Of a stretch of DNA of 64,000 nt, positions 10,067 through 19,563 are shown piece after piece. Numbering within the stretch: position 1 is the stretch's first letter; each line of letters starts with the position of its first letter. The position numbers and the translations under genes are program-made. The notes under the pieces were generated by a model that made no database searches, was not told where the DNA came from, and saw only the letters and a program-made list of their open reading frames with translations. The stretch comes from Prochlorococcus sp. AG-670-N10 (GTDB lineage: Bacteria > Cyanobacteriota > Cyanobacteriia > PCC-6307 > Cyanobiaceae): positions 1 to 64,000 of the forward strand of contig QCSX01000006.1 of the NCBI GenBank assembly GCA_003209065.1, written 5' to 3'.

Positions 10067-11197
10067 TCAATTTTCAAAAACTTTATTTTGAAGGATAACT
10101 CCTTCATTACTTAATAAACAGCCAGAGATTAATTCATCCTCTTTATCTAGATTAATTACACCATCTTTTATGAAAGGTGTAATCAAAGATGTAAGGTTCT
10201 TAGCATAAAGTGTACTTGCATCATAAGGAACAGATGATGGTAACTCGCCAGCTCCTATTAGCTTTACGCCATTTTTAATAATAGTTTCATTAGAAGTTGT
10301 TCCTTCGCAATTACCTCCTTGAGATACGGCCAAATCAATAACTACTGCTCCAGGTCGCATCTTTTCAATCATATGAGCATCGATTAAAACAGGAGCTTTT
10401 TTACCTAAGACTTGTGCAGTACAAACAGCAACATCAGCTTCGGATAAATATTTAGTTAACGTAGCCTTTTGTTTAGAAAGGAATTCAGGCGTAACTGCTT
10501 TTGCATAACCACCTGATTCGGCTGGTTTTTCGTCAATTTCAGGAAGTTCTATAAATCTTGCTCCAAGAGATTCAACTTGCTCTTTTACAGCTGGCCTAAT
10601 ATCTGAAACGAAAACAATAGCTCCAAGTCTTTTTGCAGTAGCAACTGCCTGCAATCCTGCAACCCCTCCACCAAGAACAACAACTTTCGCAGGCTGTACA
10701 GTTCCTGCTGCAGTCATAAGCATCGGAAAATATCTATCAAGTTCACTTGCTGCTAAAAGAACTGCTTTATATCCTGCGATATTGGCTTGAGAAGAAAGTA
10801 CATCCGATGATTGAGCTCTACTAATCCTTGGAAGTAATTCCATTGATAAAGCTGAGATCTTTTGACTAGTTATAGTTTTTTGAAGTTTTTCATTAGCATA
10901 TGGATTTAAAAGGCCTAGTAGAATAGCACCTTTTTTTAACTTGCTTAAATTAGATTCAGAAGGAGGTTGAACACAAAAAACAACATCGGCATCCTCCCAA
11001 ATATTTATATTAGATTTACTAACAATTTCACCTCCAGATTCTTTGTATAAAGTGTCGTTAAACCCTGATAGTTCTCCAGCTGAACTTTCTACAAAAACTT
11101 CGCATCCAAGACCCTTTAATTTTTTTACAGCTGAGGGAGTAGCTGAAACTCTTCTCTCTCCAGAGGCTGTTTCAATAGGAATGAGTATCTTTGTCAA
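10067..11197 (-). CDS. pntA-1: NAD(P) transhydrogenase alpha subunit, NAD-binding part
   Basis: Soluble NAD(H)-binding (dI) subunit of the transhydrogenase, 376 residues, related to alanine dehydrogenase. Visible are the N-terminal ERRVSATPSAVKKL, the Rossmann glycine motif VVVLGGGVAGLQA, DIRPAVKEQVESLGA, the mobile-loop region GGYAKA and MRPGAVVIDLAVSQGGNCE. It is the first gene of the operon, with its promoter presumably in the short 11198-11287 spacer shared with a divergent gene. Length and motifs match the split cyanobacterial form. Confidence 0.97.
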   Translation of the reverse strand: MTKILIPIETASGERRVSATPSAVKKLKGLGCEVFVESSAGELSGFNDTLYKESGGEIVSKSNINIWEDADVVFCVQPPSESNLSKLKKGAILLGLLNPYANEKLQKTITSQKISALSMELLPRISRAQSSDVLSSQANIAGYKAVLLAASELDRYFPMLMTAAGTVQPAKVVVLGGGVAGLQAVATAKRLGAIVFVSDIRPAVKEQVESLGARFIELPEIDEKPAESGGYAKAVTPEFLSKQKATLTKYLSEADVAVCTAQVLGKKAPVLIDAHMIEKMRPGAVVIDLAVSQGGNCEGTTSNETIIKNGVKLIGAGELPSSVPYDASTLYAKNLTSLITPFIKDGVINLDKEDELISGCLLSNEGVILQNKVFEN

Positions 11198-11329
11198 TTT
11201 ATAGTTGTTTTAAACATACTAAAGATAAATTGAATAAAGTCAAAAGTCTTGGAGTTTGAGTTTTGTTAAAAATATATTTTCTTTTCTTTGAATCATGGCT
11301 ATGAAAAATATATAAGTATTAAAAATCTA

Positions 11330-11908
11330 ATGAGCATAAAAGCTATCGAATGCCCAGATGGAGTTTGTCATAGTCATCATGGCGGCCATGCTGTTCCAAG
11401 ACAAACCATGCAGAGAAACTTAGAAAAACATGGTAAAGACTGGTGTGAAAAACTAGCTGAAAGAATTTATGAAATGTCAGTTGATACCTATTCTCAAACA
11501 GTAATGCCTAGCCTTCATTCATCAGGATGGCAAAGAAGACATCTAGATTGGGAATTTAAATTAGCAGAAAATGATTCTGAACCTGATGAAGCTCTTGTTG
11601 AAGGAATCATCAATGCAACTGAAAGTTTCCTTAGAAGCAGTGAAGTGCATAGACTATTCATACAAGAACTTGTACAAGGTACATTTGAAGAGGCAAATGA
11701 TAAAAAAATAATTTCTAAAGCTATAAAATCTATTATCGAAGAGGAAATAGTTATTTCATTAAGAGAAAAAAAGGACACTCTTTTAAGAAAAATATCTTCA
11801 AAATTAGTTACAGAAGAAAAAGTTAGCGAGGAGCTTGCAATAAATTCAGCAAAAGAAGGCTTTGACGAAGTTGAAAGATTACTTGTTAATCATACAGAGG
11901 CAGTTTAG
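11330..11908 (+). CDS. Conserved hypothetical protein (cyanobacterial)
   Basis: I do not recognise a named family. From the ATG at 11330 the protein has 192 residues; a TTG at 11288 would add 14 residues, but the ATG gives a tidy start (MSIKAIECPDGVCHSHHGGHAV). The N-terminus has two cysteines and a histidine cluster (CPDGVCHSHHGGH), which could bind a metal. The rest is mainly helical and acidic, with WCEKLAERIYEMS and SSGWQRRHLDWEF segments. It is divergent from pntA-1. The function is unknown and metal binding is only inferred. Confidence 0.7.
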   Translation: MSIKAIECPDGVCHSHHGGHAVPRQTMQRNLEKHGKDWCEKLAERIYEMSVDTYSQTVMPSLHSSGWQRRHLDWEFKLAENDSEPDEALVEGIINATESFLRSSEVHRLFIQELVQGTFEEANDKKIISKAIKSIIEEEIVISLREKKDTLLRKISSKLVTEEKVSEELAINSAKEGFDEVERLLVNHTEAV

Positions 11909-12013
11909 ACTCATTTCTTTATATTTTTTTTATATTCTTGTTAATTAAAGGGTCAAATATTAACTAATTATTAAATTATTGTTTGAAAGTACAAAGTTGT
12001 AACTTTTCAGACA

Positions 12014-12301
12014 ATGTTCAACGCAATCAATATGCTTATCTATAGTCAATTCCAATCAGAGGAAATGTCTAAATTTATAAGAAAAAGAATTGATATAGCG
12101 ACTTGTTGGGCGACCAATAGAATTTCTGTAATGGATACTCTTGAAAAATATGAGGATAGTTACGCAATCGCAGAGGAGTTCAGAGAATGGATATTGCATA
12201 TCGGAGAAGGAAATGAAAACCTAAAAAATTCTGTATTAAATTTCCCTAGTGAATTAAATGAATTATTAAATCGAAAGATAAATGAGAAAATAATCGAGTG
12301 A
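12014..12301 (+). CDS. Hypothetical protein, 95 residues
   Basis: Small, mostly helical, acidic protein with no signal peptide or membrane segment and no motif I recognise. It begins MFNAINMLIYSQ and contains CWATNRISVMDTLEKYEDSY and FREWILHIGE. It lies between another unknown and the thioredoxin reductase fusion, with spacers of 105 and 58 bases. The open frame is uninterrupted and its codon use resembles that of its neighbours, so it is likely a real conserved cyanobacterial gene. Confidence 0.6.
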   Translation: MFNAINMLIYSQFQSEEMSKFIRKRIDIATCWATNRISVMDTLEKYEDSYAIAEEFREWILHIGEGNENLKNSVLNFPSELNELLNRKINEKIIE

Positions 12302-12359
12302 AATCCGACCTTCATAAGTAGAGCTTATTGATTAATATTAGAGATAAATAAATATCTAA

Positions 12360-13736
12360 ATGGAAACAAAAGAAAAAGAAGAAAACATTGAAAATTTAGT
12401 AATAATAGGTTCTGGTCCAGCAGGTTATACAGCTGCAATTTATGCGGCCCGTGCAAACCTTCAACCTCTTTTAGTAACTGGATTTAATTCTGGTGGAATT
12501 CCAGGGGGCCAATTAATGACAACTACTTTCGTTGAAAACTATCCAGGATTTCCTGATGGGGTTTTAGGACCTGAATTAATGGATTTAATGAAAGCGCAAG
12601 CGGAAAGATGGGGAACAAATTTATATGAAAGTGATGTAATTTCAATTAATACCAGCAAAAGTCCTTTTGAGATAAAAACCTTAGAAGGGAGCATTAGATC
12701 AAGATCAATTATTATCGCAACTGGCGCAAGTGCTAATAGACTAGGTGTTATAAATGAAGATAAATTTTGGAGCAAAGGTATAAGTGCTTGCGCAATTTGT
12801 GATGGAGCAACTCCACAGTTTAGAGATGAAGAATTAGCAGTTATTGGAGGTGGTGATTCTGCATGTGAAGAAGCGGCATATCTCACAAAATATGGCAGCA
12901 AGGTTCATTTACTCGTTAGATCGGAAAAATTAAGAGCTAGTGCCGCAATGATAGATAGAGTAAAAGCCAACTCAAAAATTGAAATACACTGGAATACAAA
13001 AGTAGAGAAGGCTAATGGTAATGATTGGCTTGAAAATATTGAAACCATTAATTCACAAAAAGGTAACGTCGAAATTAAAGTTAAAGGACTTTTTTATGCT
13101 ATTGGACACACTCCTAATACAAAGTTTTTAAATAATAAAATCAAATTAGATAAAAAAGGATATATTGCTTGTAATTCAGGAAGACCGGAAACTTCAATTG
13201 AGGGTATATTTGCTGCTGGCGATGTTGTAGATTCAGAGTGGAGGCAAGGTGTTACGGCTGCTGGGACAGGATGTATGGCAGCATTAGCTGCTGAGAGATG
13301 GTTGGCTAAAAAGAATTTATCAAAAATAATTGTTAGAGAAACAGCTGAACCAGAGAAAACATTGTCTTCATCAAGTTTTAAGGAAGAGGAGACAAATGAA
13401 GATACTTTTGATTTAAACTCTCAATGGCAAAAAGGTAGTTATGCACTGAGAAAGCTTTATCATGAGAGCAATAAACCAATTTTAGTTATTTTTAGCTCTC
13501 CAAGTTGTGGACCATGCCATGTACTAAAACCCCAACTAAAAAGAGTTATAAAGGAATTTGAAGGAGCTGTACAAGGTATCGAAATTGATATTGATAAAGA
13601 TCAAGAAATCGCTAAACAAGCCGGAATAAATGGAACTCCAACAATACAACTATTTAAAGAGAAATTACTAAAAAAACAGTGGCAAGGTGTTAAACAACGG
13701 AGTGAATTTAAAGAAGCGATACAAAATATTATCTAG
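12360..13736 (+). CDS. NADPH thioredoxin reductase-thioredoxin fusion (NTRC type)
   Basis: Bifunctional redox protein, 458 residues. The N-terminal thioredoxin reductase carries the FAD site GSGPAG (17-22), the redox pair CAIC (144-147), an NADPH site ([10 protein letters not shown]) and the FAD-closing GIFAAGDV. After a linker at about 325-360 comes a thioredoxin domain with CGPC (383-386) and the conserved GTPT cis-proline segment. This architecture matches chloroplast and cyanobacterial NTRC, which uses NADPH to reduce 2-Cys peroxiredoxins and chlorophyll-synthesis enzymes. It would keep thiol redox poise in the dark or under oxidative stress. Confidence 0.95.
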   Translation: METKEKEENIENLVIIGSGPAGYTAAIYAARANLQPLLVTGFNSGGIPGGQLMTTTFVENYPGFPDGVLGPELMDLMKAQAERWGTNLYESDVISINTSKSPFEIKTLEGSIRSRSIIIATGASANRLGVINEDKFWSKGISACAICDGATPQFRDEELAVIGGGDSACEEAAYLTKYGSKVHLLVRSEKLRASAAMIDRVKANSKIEIHWNTKVEKANGNDWLENIETINSQKGNVEIKVKGLFYAIGHTPNTKFLNNKIKLDKKGYIACNSGRPETSIEGIFAAGDVVDSEWRQGVTAAGTGCMAALAAERWLAKKNLSKIIVRETAEPEKTLSSSSFKEEETNEDTFDLNSQWQKGSYALRKLYHESNKPILVIFSSPSCGPCHVLKPQLKRVIKEFEGAVQGIEIDIDKDQEIAKQAGINGTPTIQLFKEKLLKKQWQGVKQRSEFKEAIQNII

Positions 13737-13753
13737 GTAAATTTTTTTATTAT

Positions 13754-14020
13754 TTATTTTCTTCTTACATTATTTTTAGAATTTCCAGATCTCGGGCCAC
13801 CACCGCCTGCATTTCTCTCACGATAAGTAATCCTTCCTCTTGTTAGATCATAAGGGCTTATTTCTACCAGTACTTTATCTCCAGCTAACAATTTAATTCT
13901 AAATTTGGTTAACTTACCTGCTGCTCTGCATAAACATTGGTGACCTTCAGGTTGCTCTAAAGTAACCAAATAAAAACCATTTCCTTGTTCTTTTTCTATT
14001 ACACCAGATGTTTCGATCAT
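13754..14020 (-). CDS. infA: Translation initiation factor IF-1
   Basis: S1/OB-fold initiation factor of 88 residues, slightly long because of a basic Gly/Arg/Asn tail. The core shows the typical order: an N-terminal MIETSGVIEKE, a beta-barrel with LTKFRIKLLAGDKVLVEISPYD, and LTRGRITYRER. It binds the ribosomal A site with IF-2 and IF-3. It lies convergent to the NTRC gene with an 18-base gap. Unlike in many bacteria it is not inside a ribosomal-protein operon here. Confidence 0.93.
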   Translation of the reverse strand: MIETSGVIEKEQGNGFYLVTLEQPEGHQCLCRAAGKLTKFRIKLLAGDKVLVEISPYDLTRGRITYRERNAGGGGPRSGNSKNNVRRK

Positions 14021-14124
14021 TAAATAATTTATTTTCTAGATTCATATTATCAGAAAAGAATAAACAAAATTTATCTCAAGATAATTACATCAAATGAATT
14101 AAATTAATTACAAAGATTTTTAAT

Positions 14125-14337
14125 TTATATAAAAAATTTGATTTCATTAATTATTTGAAGTTGACCATAATAGAAATTTGCCTTTGCAATTTTATCGGAA
14201 TCCTCTAGTTGATCAAAAAACGTGAATCCTAAACTTTCCCATAAAGATGATCCGCAAACATTGTTTAATTCATTAGTTGCCTCTTGAGCAATATTATTTA
14301 ACTTGCGTTCCAGATTTTTAGATTTAGAAATTGACAT
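14125..14337 (-). CDS. Hypothetical protein, about 70 residues
   Basis: Small helical protein with no recognised domain. I placed the start at the ATG at 14337 (MSISKSKNLERKL); an ATG eight codons further upstream (14361) is also open. It is soluble, has one cysteine, and ends in a hydrophobic IINEIKFFI stretch. It follows the Ycf39-like gene on the same strand with a gap of about 50 bases. Moderately likely to be real. Confidence 0.5.
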   Translation of the reverse strand: MSISKSKNLERKLNNIAQEATNELNNVCGSSLWESLGFTFFDQLEDSDKIAKANFYYGQLQIINEIKFFI

Positions 14338-14390
14338 AGGATTAATTCTTTTATAGTACAAATATACTATAGAATTTACCTAACGCAACC

Positions 14391-15353
14391 TTAGAAGGGA
14401 AGTCTCTTTTTTTCTTCGATGTTTAGATCAGCTTCCATTTCTTTAAGTCTTTTTAAAATCTGCTGATAATATTCTTTAATATAATTCTCTAGAGAAGTAA
14501 TATCTTCTTTCTTAAGATCTAACACCTCATAAGTATTGCTCATATCTGAGTCTAATGCCATTCCACTACTGGTTACTTCAGCGAAGGCCAATCTCTCAGA
14601 AACATTTAATGCATCTTGAAAAAATGAAACTACGCTCTGAGTTACTTTTATCAAAAAGGGTGAAACTCTAAAAATCTTTGCCTTCTTGTTACTATATTTC
14701 TCGCATAAAGAAATTACTTCATCAGAATCCCAAGCCTTAGGACCAACTAAAGGAAGTGAGAGCTTGTAAGATTTAGGATTATTTACTGAAGTAACAATAA
14801 TTCTAGCCATATCTTGGGTGTTCATGTAAGCAATTTTAGTTGGGGTTCCGCTCATCCAGACGGCTTGACTGTCTAACACAGGTATAGCGAATTGACTAAT
14901 GACACCTTGCATAAAAGCAGCGCATTTAAAAATTGTATAGTCAAAATTAGATTTCTCTAGAAGTTTTTCAGTACAATATTTAACATCCATTAAAGGTATA
15001 TTTCTAAACTTTTCTGTTAATAAAATTGAAAGAAAAATAACCCTTTTTATTTTTTTTGATTCACAAGCATTAAAAAGGTTTAGTTTTCCATCCCAGTCAG
15101 TCTCATATATACTTTTGGAATCTTCAGGTCTACCAGTTGCGCTGTCAATAACCACTTCAATATCTTGCAGAGCATAATCTATATCTCCAGAATTAAGCAA
15201 ATTTCCCTTTGTAAGTTCACAACCCCATTCTTGTAGGAAAGAGGCTTTCCTTGGATTCCTAACAAAACATCTTACTTCATGACCCTGCTCAATAGCCTGC
15301 TTTGCTATCTGCCTTCCAAGAGTTCCAGTTGCACCTACTAAGAGAATCTTCAT
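14391..15353 (-). CDS. ycf39: Ycf39-like NAD-binding protein
   Basis: Atypical short-chain dehydrogenase/NmrA-type protein, 320 residues. It starts with a Rossmann motif MKILLVGATGTLGRQIAKQA and continues EVRCFVRNPRKASFL and VIDSATGRPED. The catalytic Tyr-x3-Lys is replaced by YCTEKLL. In cyanobacteria Ycf39 acts with high-light-inducible proteins in delivering chlorophyll to photosystem II D1 during assembly. That fits the neighbouring petM, ycf4 and psbD/psbC genes. The family assignment is firm; orthology to Ycf39 is likely rather than proven. Confidence 0.85.
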   Translation of the reverse strand: MKILLVGATGTLGRQIAKQAIEQGHEVRCFVRNPRKASFLQEWGCELTKGNLLNSGDIDYALQDIEVVIDSATGRPEDSKSIYETDWDGKLNLFNACESKKIKRVIFLSILLTEKFRNIPLMDVKYCTEKLLEKSNFDYTIFKCAAFMQGVISQFAIPVLDSQAVWMSGTPTKIAYMNTQDMARIIVTSVNNPKSYKLSLPLVGPKAWDSDEVISLCEKYSNKKAKIFRVSPFLIKVTQSVVSFFQDALNVSERLAFAEVTSSGMALDSDMSNTYEVLDLKKEDITSLENYIKEYYQQILKRLKEMEADLNIEEKKRLPF

Positions 15354-15411
15354 ACTTAAGGATGTACTTAACGTTTCGAGATTAACTCACTTTCTATGGT
15401 ATTCGTGAGAA

Positions 15412-15510
15412 TCAATCTCCTTGAAATTTTAATAGTAATGCACCACCAACCAAACCAATTGGTATCAATATCCAAAAAACAGCAGCAATACTAAAAATTT
15501 CTTTAGCCAT
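15412..15510 (-). CDS. petM: Cytochrome b6f complex subunit PetM
   Basis: A 32-residue single-span membrane peptide read by hand on the minus strand. It starts [13 protein letters not shown], runs through a hydrophobic helix with [12 protein letters not shown], and ends KFQGD. This matches PetM (subunit VII), a small stabilising subunit of the cytochrome b6f complex in the thylakoid membrane. It sits upstream of the Ycf39-like gene on the same strand with a 58-base gap. Its shortness explains why automatic annotation easily misses it. Confidence 0.9.
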
Positions 15511-15622
15511 AGTAAACTTAATCAATTATTATAATTTAACCTTAAAGTGCATTTTTTTGTAAAAAAAATAACTAATGCAAATATCTTTAAATTTTTTAAG
15601 AAAGGTATAAAGGGTTATTCAC

Positions 15623-16564
15623 ATGAACTCTATCGATAAAAAAGAAGGAGACGAATCTAATTACTGGAATTGGAATGGATTCAAAGTTTTTTGGAGTGTT
15701 ATAGGAGAAGAAAATGCACATCCAATGATTTTGCTTCACGGGTTCGGAGCAAGCAGTAAACATTGGAGAAATAATTCTTACTACTTTGCACAAAAAGGAT
15801 ATTCTGTTTACACAATAGATTTAATTGGATTTGGCAATTCAGCTCAGCCAGGAATTAGAGACATCGGGAAATTAGATAATGGAATTTGGTGTAATCAAGT
15901 AAGTGATTTTATTAAACAAGTAATCAGGCCAAAGACTTCTAAAAAGATTATTTTAATAGGAAATTCTTTAGGTTCTTTAGTAGCTTTAACATGCGCAGTC
16001 TATCTAGAGAATGAAATATTATCTGTAATTGCAGCGCCTCTTCCGGATCCTCTAGTAATTAGAAAAAAGGAATCAAAACTTAATTCAATTTTTGAAAAAT
16101 TTAAAACTAAACTTATAAAAATAATTTTTAGAGTATTTCCTTTAGAAATAGTTCTATTTTTAGTAAATAAATTAGGAATAATAGAAGTAGGACTTAATTC
16201 TGCATATTTCAAAAAAGATAACGTTAATCAAGAATTAATTAATATTATAAAAAAACCAGTTTTAAGAAAGACCGCAGCAAGATCATTAAGAGCCATGTGT
16301 ATTGGCATGTCAACAAGAGGAAACAAGTTGAAAGCCTCTTATCTTTTGGAACAGCTTAGTCATTCAAAAAAAGTACCTTTTTTATTGTTGTGGGGTGAAA
16401 AAGATAATTTCATCCCTTTATTCCTTGGGAAAAAGATTGCAAATTTCCATAGATGGGTAGAATTAAAAATAATACCTAATTCAGGCCATTGTGTTCATGA
16501 TGAAGACCCTTCATTATTTAATAAAATTTCTCATGAATGGATTAGAGATTTAAAAACCATCTAA
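15623..16564 (+). CDS. Alpha/beta-fold hydrolase
   Basis: Hydrolase of 313 residues with a complete catalytic set. It shows HGFGASSKHWRNN (oxyanion side), a nucleophile elbow GNSLGS, an acid in WGEKDNFIP and a histidine in SGHCVHDEDP. The layout resembles plant and cyanobacterial proteins of the pheophytinase/haloperoxidase-like group, but the substrate cannot be read from sequence. The stop is 3 bases before ilvH, so the two are probably cotranscribed although no functional link is evident. Confidence 0.85.
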   Translation: MNSIDKKEGDESNYWNWNGFKVFWSVIGEENAHPMILLHGFGASSKHWRNNSYYFAQKGYSVYTIDLIGFGNSAQPGIRDIGKLDNGIWCNQVSDFIKQVIRPKTSKKIILIGNSLGSLVALTCAVYLENEILSVIAAPLPDPLVIRKKESKLNSIFEKFKTKLIKIIFRVFPLEIVLFLVNKLGIIEVGLNSAYFKKDNVNQELINIIKKPVLRKTAARSLRAMCIGMSTRGNKLKASYLLEQLSHSKKVPFLLLWGEKDNFIPLFLGKKIANFHRWVELKIIPNSGHCVHDEDPSLFNKISHEWIRDLKTI

Positions 16565-16567
16565 AAT

Positions 16568-17092
16568 ATGAAACACACATTATCCGTTCTTGTTGAAGAC
16601 GAATCAGGCGCATTAAGTAGAATATCAGGCCTTTTTGCCAGAAGAGGTTTTAATATCGATAGTCTTGCTGTTGGGCCTGCAGAATCCAAAGGAATTTCTA
16701 GACTAACCATGGTAGTAGAAGGAGATAATGAAACGCTTCAACAAATGACAAAACAACTCAATAAATTATTTAATGTTCTTGGAGTCGTAGATTTTACTAA
16801 TCTTGCTGCAGTTGAAAGGGAATTAATGCTTCTTAAAGTATCGTCAAAAGAAGATACAAGAAGTAATATTTTGGATATCGTTCAAATATTCAGAGCAAAA
16901 GTAGTAGATGTTTCAGATATTGCTTTAACTCTTGAAGTTGTAGGAGATCCAGGGAAATTAGTTGCTTTAGAAAAGCTTCTTGAACCATATGGAATACTTG
17001 AGATCGCGAGAACAGGTAAAGTTGCCCTTAAGCGATCATCGGGAGTCAATACCGAAATGTTAAAAATAAATAAATACTCTTTAGAAATTTAA
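16568..17092 (+). CDS. ilvH: Acetolactate synthase small (regulatory) subunit
   Basis: Regulatory subunit of acetohydroxyacid synthase, the first common enzyme of branched-chain amino acid synthesis; 174 residues. It opens with the ACT-domain sequence [34 protein letters not shown], which binds valine for feedback inhibition. A C-terminal domain follows, with [16 protein letters not shown] and [20 protein letters not shown]. It is convergent with the cyclophilin gene, overlapping its end by four bases. Confidence 0.96.
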   Translation: MKHTLSVLVEDESGALSRISGLFARRGFNIDSLAVGPAESKGISRLTMVVEGDNETLQQMTKQLNKLFNVLGVVDFTNLAAVERELMLLKVSSKEDTRSNILDIVQIFRAKVVDVSDIALTLEVVGDPGKLVALEKLLEPYGILEIARTGKVALKRSSGVNTEMLKINKYSLEI

Positions 17093-17571
17093 TTAGAAAT
17101 TTCAATTTCATAAATCAAATCTTCTTTATCTATTTTTTTTAATATTTCTATTCCTTTTACAACTTTTCCAAATATTGAATACCTTCCATCTAATTCAGGA
17201 AATTTATTGGTTACGAAGAAAAACTCAGTAGAAGAAGAAATCCTTTCTCCACTTTTTACCATAGCTAATGATCCCTTTTCAAAAATATTAGTAAGATTTA
17301 AAATTTCTGAAGGGTTTAAAATTTGGTAACCATATTTTGGTTCGATTTCTTTTTTTAATTTTATTTCCAAGGGAATATTTCTTCTAAGTTTGATTAAGCT
17401 TTTATTTTCTTTATTGTAATAATTGTTTTCTGGATAAGTTCCCGAATGAATTAACTGAACTTGAGGAAAATTAATTATTTTATAAAACCTTTTATTTTTA
17501 TAAATATTTTTTTTTACATTTTGAATAAAATTACTTACGGTAACTGGCTTGTTTTTTCCATATAATTGCAC
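17089..17571 (-). CDS. Cyclophilin-type peptidyl-prolyl isomerase, probable lipoprotein (start defective)
   Basis: The interval given is the part with a standard start (GTG, 160 residues). Cyclophilin features include [31 protein letters not shown] and SLAMVKSG, but they are divergent. The homologous reading clearly continues upstream in frame to about 17733 and gives [12 protein letters not shown] before the GTG. Before that comes a lipoprotein-like signal ending LLLITSC. No ATG, GTG or TTG occurs in that extension. An AAGGAG lies 7 bases before an in-frame TTA at 17733. The gene follows ycf4, whose stop overlaps this Shine-Dalgarno site. It is either a recent start-codon loss or a case of rare initiation. 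Confidence 0.75.
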   Translation of the reverse strand: MQLYGKNKPVTVSNFIQNVKKNIYKNKRFYKIINFPQVQLIHSGTYPENNYYNKENKSLIKLRRNIPLEIKLKKEIEPKYGYQILNPSEILNLTNIFEKGSLAMVKSGERISSSTEFFFVTNKFPELDGRYSIFGKVVKGIEILKKIDKEDLIYEIEISN

Positions 17572-17744
17572 ATCAATATTACCTTTTGAAGTCTTGAAAA
17601 CTACTCTTTGGTTCTTTTTTATGCAATTAAGATCAAGCTTTTTACAATAATAATTAGAATCAAAAGTACTTTTATAACTGCAACTTGTAATTAATAATAA
17701 AAATATTTTAAAAAATATAATTGGTTTTAATAAATAAAATCTCC

Positions 17745-18302
17745 TTATTTTAAACCCTCCAAATTTACATTTAAAAATTTGGCCAATCTTGCTCCTTCCT
17801 CTTCAACTTGAAGCAAAGGTTTAAGTTCTCCTGCTCCGCTTAAAGGAAGTGCTTTTTTTCTGCCTTTAAGAACTAATGCAATTCTTCTTCTTGGATTAAA
17901 TCCCTCACTTATATCAAGTTTTACCGACTTAATTTCATCAAAATTTAATTTAACTTCAATATCCTTAAATAATCCTTTTCTTTTAATTTCAACAGATTGA
18001 GAATCTTTATCAAAAAAATTATAACCTGAGCCGAAATTTATAAAAACCAAATACCATAAATATATATTAAGCAAATTCGCTATTATTCCATAAGCGCCCA
18101 TTATTATTCCCTGAGGGATGAAAAGTAAGGTTGAAGGATTACCCAAAGGGAGCAAATCTCTTCCTGTATAGCTTGAGATAGCAGCCAAGATAAAACCTAT
18201 ACCACCAATAGTTAACATTCCTCCAATAAGGTAGTTCGATATTTTTCTTGAACCATTGATTTTTTGTTCAATTTTGTTGAAGGAAGAAAGATCTGATTGC
18301 AT
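17745..18302 (-). CDS. ycf4: Photosystem I assembly protein Ycf4
   Basis: A 185-residue thylakoid membrane protein needed for efficient photosystem I assembly. There are two transmembrane helices (about 23-45 and 65-90) near the N-terminus, with the family stretch GRDLLPLGNPSTLLFIPQGIIMGAYG. A soluble domain follows, with EGFNPRRRIALVLKGRKKALPL and ending EEGARLAKFLNVNLEGLK. It is divergent from psbD across a 184-base spacer. Confidence 0.95.
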   Translation of the reverse strand: MQSDLSSFNKIEQKINGSRKISNYLIGGMLTIGGIGFILAAISSYTGRDLLPLGNPSTLLFIPQGIIMGAYGIIANLLNIYLWYLVFINFGSGYNFFDKDSQSVEIKRKGLFKDIEVKLNFDEIKSVKLDISEGFNPRRRIALVLKGRKKALPLSGAGELKPLLQVEEEGARLAKFLNVNLEGLK

Positions 18303-18486
18303 AATCTATTTATTTTAGATGCCCATTCCCATTAATTTAACTATTAATATAGAGTATTAATACCTAATTTTTAATATAAAAGTTAGGAAAGCTTTACAAG
18401 GCGTTTCATATATACAAATATTTCCCCACTTTACTCTCAATCTTTGTTACAGTCTCAGCGTATCCCGATGCTAAAAACGATTTCTC
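18303..18486. promoter_or_regulatory. Divergent ycf4/psbD upstream region
   Basis: This 184-base AT-rich spacer must hold the promoters of psbD (plus) and ycf4 (minus). A TTTACA at 18393 and TATACA at 18411 lie too close together (12 bases) to be a textbook pair, so I do not assign the boxes. No good Shine-Dalgarno sequence precedes the psbD ATG, suggesting leader-dependent or SD-independent initiation. Confidence 0.4.
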
Positions 18487-19563
18487 ATGACGATCGCCGT
18501 TGGAAGCGCCCCACAGAGAGGATGGTTTGATATCCTTGATGATTGGTTAAAGCGCGACCGGTTTGTATTTATTGGTTGGTCCGGACTACTTCTTTTACCT
18601 TGTGCATATCTTGCAATAGGTGGATGGTTCGTCGGAACAACTTTTGTTACCTCTTGGTACACACATGGAGTTGCAAGCTCCTACCTTGAAGGTTGTAACT
18701 TTTTAACAGCAGCTGTAAGTACCCCTGGTGATGCCATGGGACACAGTCTTCTATTTTTATGGGGCCCTGAAGCCCAAGGAAGTTTCGTAAGATGGCTACA
18801 ACTTGGTGGCCTTTGGAACTTTGTTGCATTACATGGAGTATTTGGCCTAATTGGTTTTATGCTTCGTCAGTTTGAAATTGCAGGTCTTGTAGGGATTAGA
18901 CCTTACAACGCTCTCGCATTTTCAGCAGTAATAGCAGTTTTCACTAGTATTTTCTTAATTTATCCTTTAGGACAACATAGTTGGTTCTTCGCACCTTCAT
19001 TTGGTGTTGCAGCAATCTTCCGTTATATCCTATTTATTCAAGGTTTTCACAATATCACTTTAAATCCTTTCCATATGATGGGTGTTGCTGGAATTCTTGG
19101 TGGTGCTCTTCTTTGCGCTATACATGGAGCTACAGTTCAAAACACATTGTATGAAGATACAAGTGTTTATACAGATGGGAAAGTTCAAAGTTCAACATTT
19201 AGAGCTTTCGACCCTACTCAAGAAGAAGAAACCTATTCAATGATTACAGCGAATAGATTTTGGAGCCAAATTTTTGGTATAGCTTTTTCTAACAAGCGTT
19301 TCCTACACTTCTTGATGTTATTTGTACCTGTTATGGGTATGTGGACATCTTCAATTGGTATTGTTGGTTTAGCACTTAACTTAAGAGCTTACGATTTTGT
19401 TAGCCAAGAGATTCGTGCAGCAGAAGATCCAGAATTTGAAACTTTCTACACAAAGAATATACTTTTGAACGAAGGTATGCGAGCATGGATGTCTTCTGTG
19501 GATCAACCACACGAAAATTTTGTATTCCCTGAGGAGGTTCTTCCACGTGGAAACGCCCTTTAA
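18487..19563 (+). CDS. psbD: Photosystem II D2 protein
   Basis: Reaction-centre core protein D2, 358 residues with five transmembrane helices. It binds P680 chlorophyll, pheophytin, plastoquinone QA and non-heme iron together with D1. Signatures include [30 protein letters not shown], the helix-D histidine region [20 protein letters not shown] and the iron-ligand region [11 protein letters not shown]. It ends [15 protein letters not shown]. The last 17 bases overlap psbC, whose Shine-Dalgarno sequence lies inside this gene, so translation of the two is coupled. Confidence 0.99.
   Translation: MTIAVGSAPQRGWFDILDDWLKRDRFVFIGWSGLLLLPCAYLAIGGWFVGTTFVTSWYTHGVASSYLEGCNFLTAAVSTPGDAMGHSLLFLWGPEAQGSFVRWLQLGGLWNFVALHGVFGLIGFMLRQFEIAGLVGIRPYNALAFSAVIAVFTSIFLIYPLGQHSWFFAPSFGVAAIFRYILFIQGFHNITLNPFHMMGVAGILGGALLCAIHGATVQNTLYEDTSVYTDGKVQSSTFRAFDPTQEEETYSMITANRFWSQIFGIAFSNKRFLHFLMLFVPVMGMWTSSIGIVGLALNLRAYDFVSQEIRAAEDPEFETFYTKNILLNEGMRAWMSSVDQPHENFVFPEEVLPRGNAL

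Noticed and set aside
19520-19546. ATG upstream of the psbC GTG
   Set aside because: Known CP43 proteins begin METPFN-like, and the GAGGAGG ribosome site points to the GTG at 19547.
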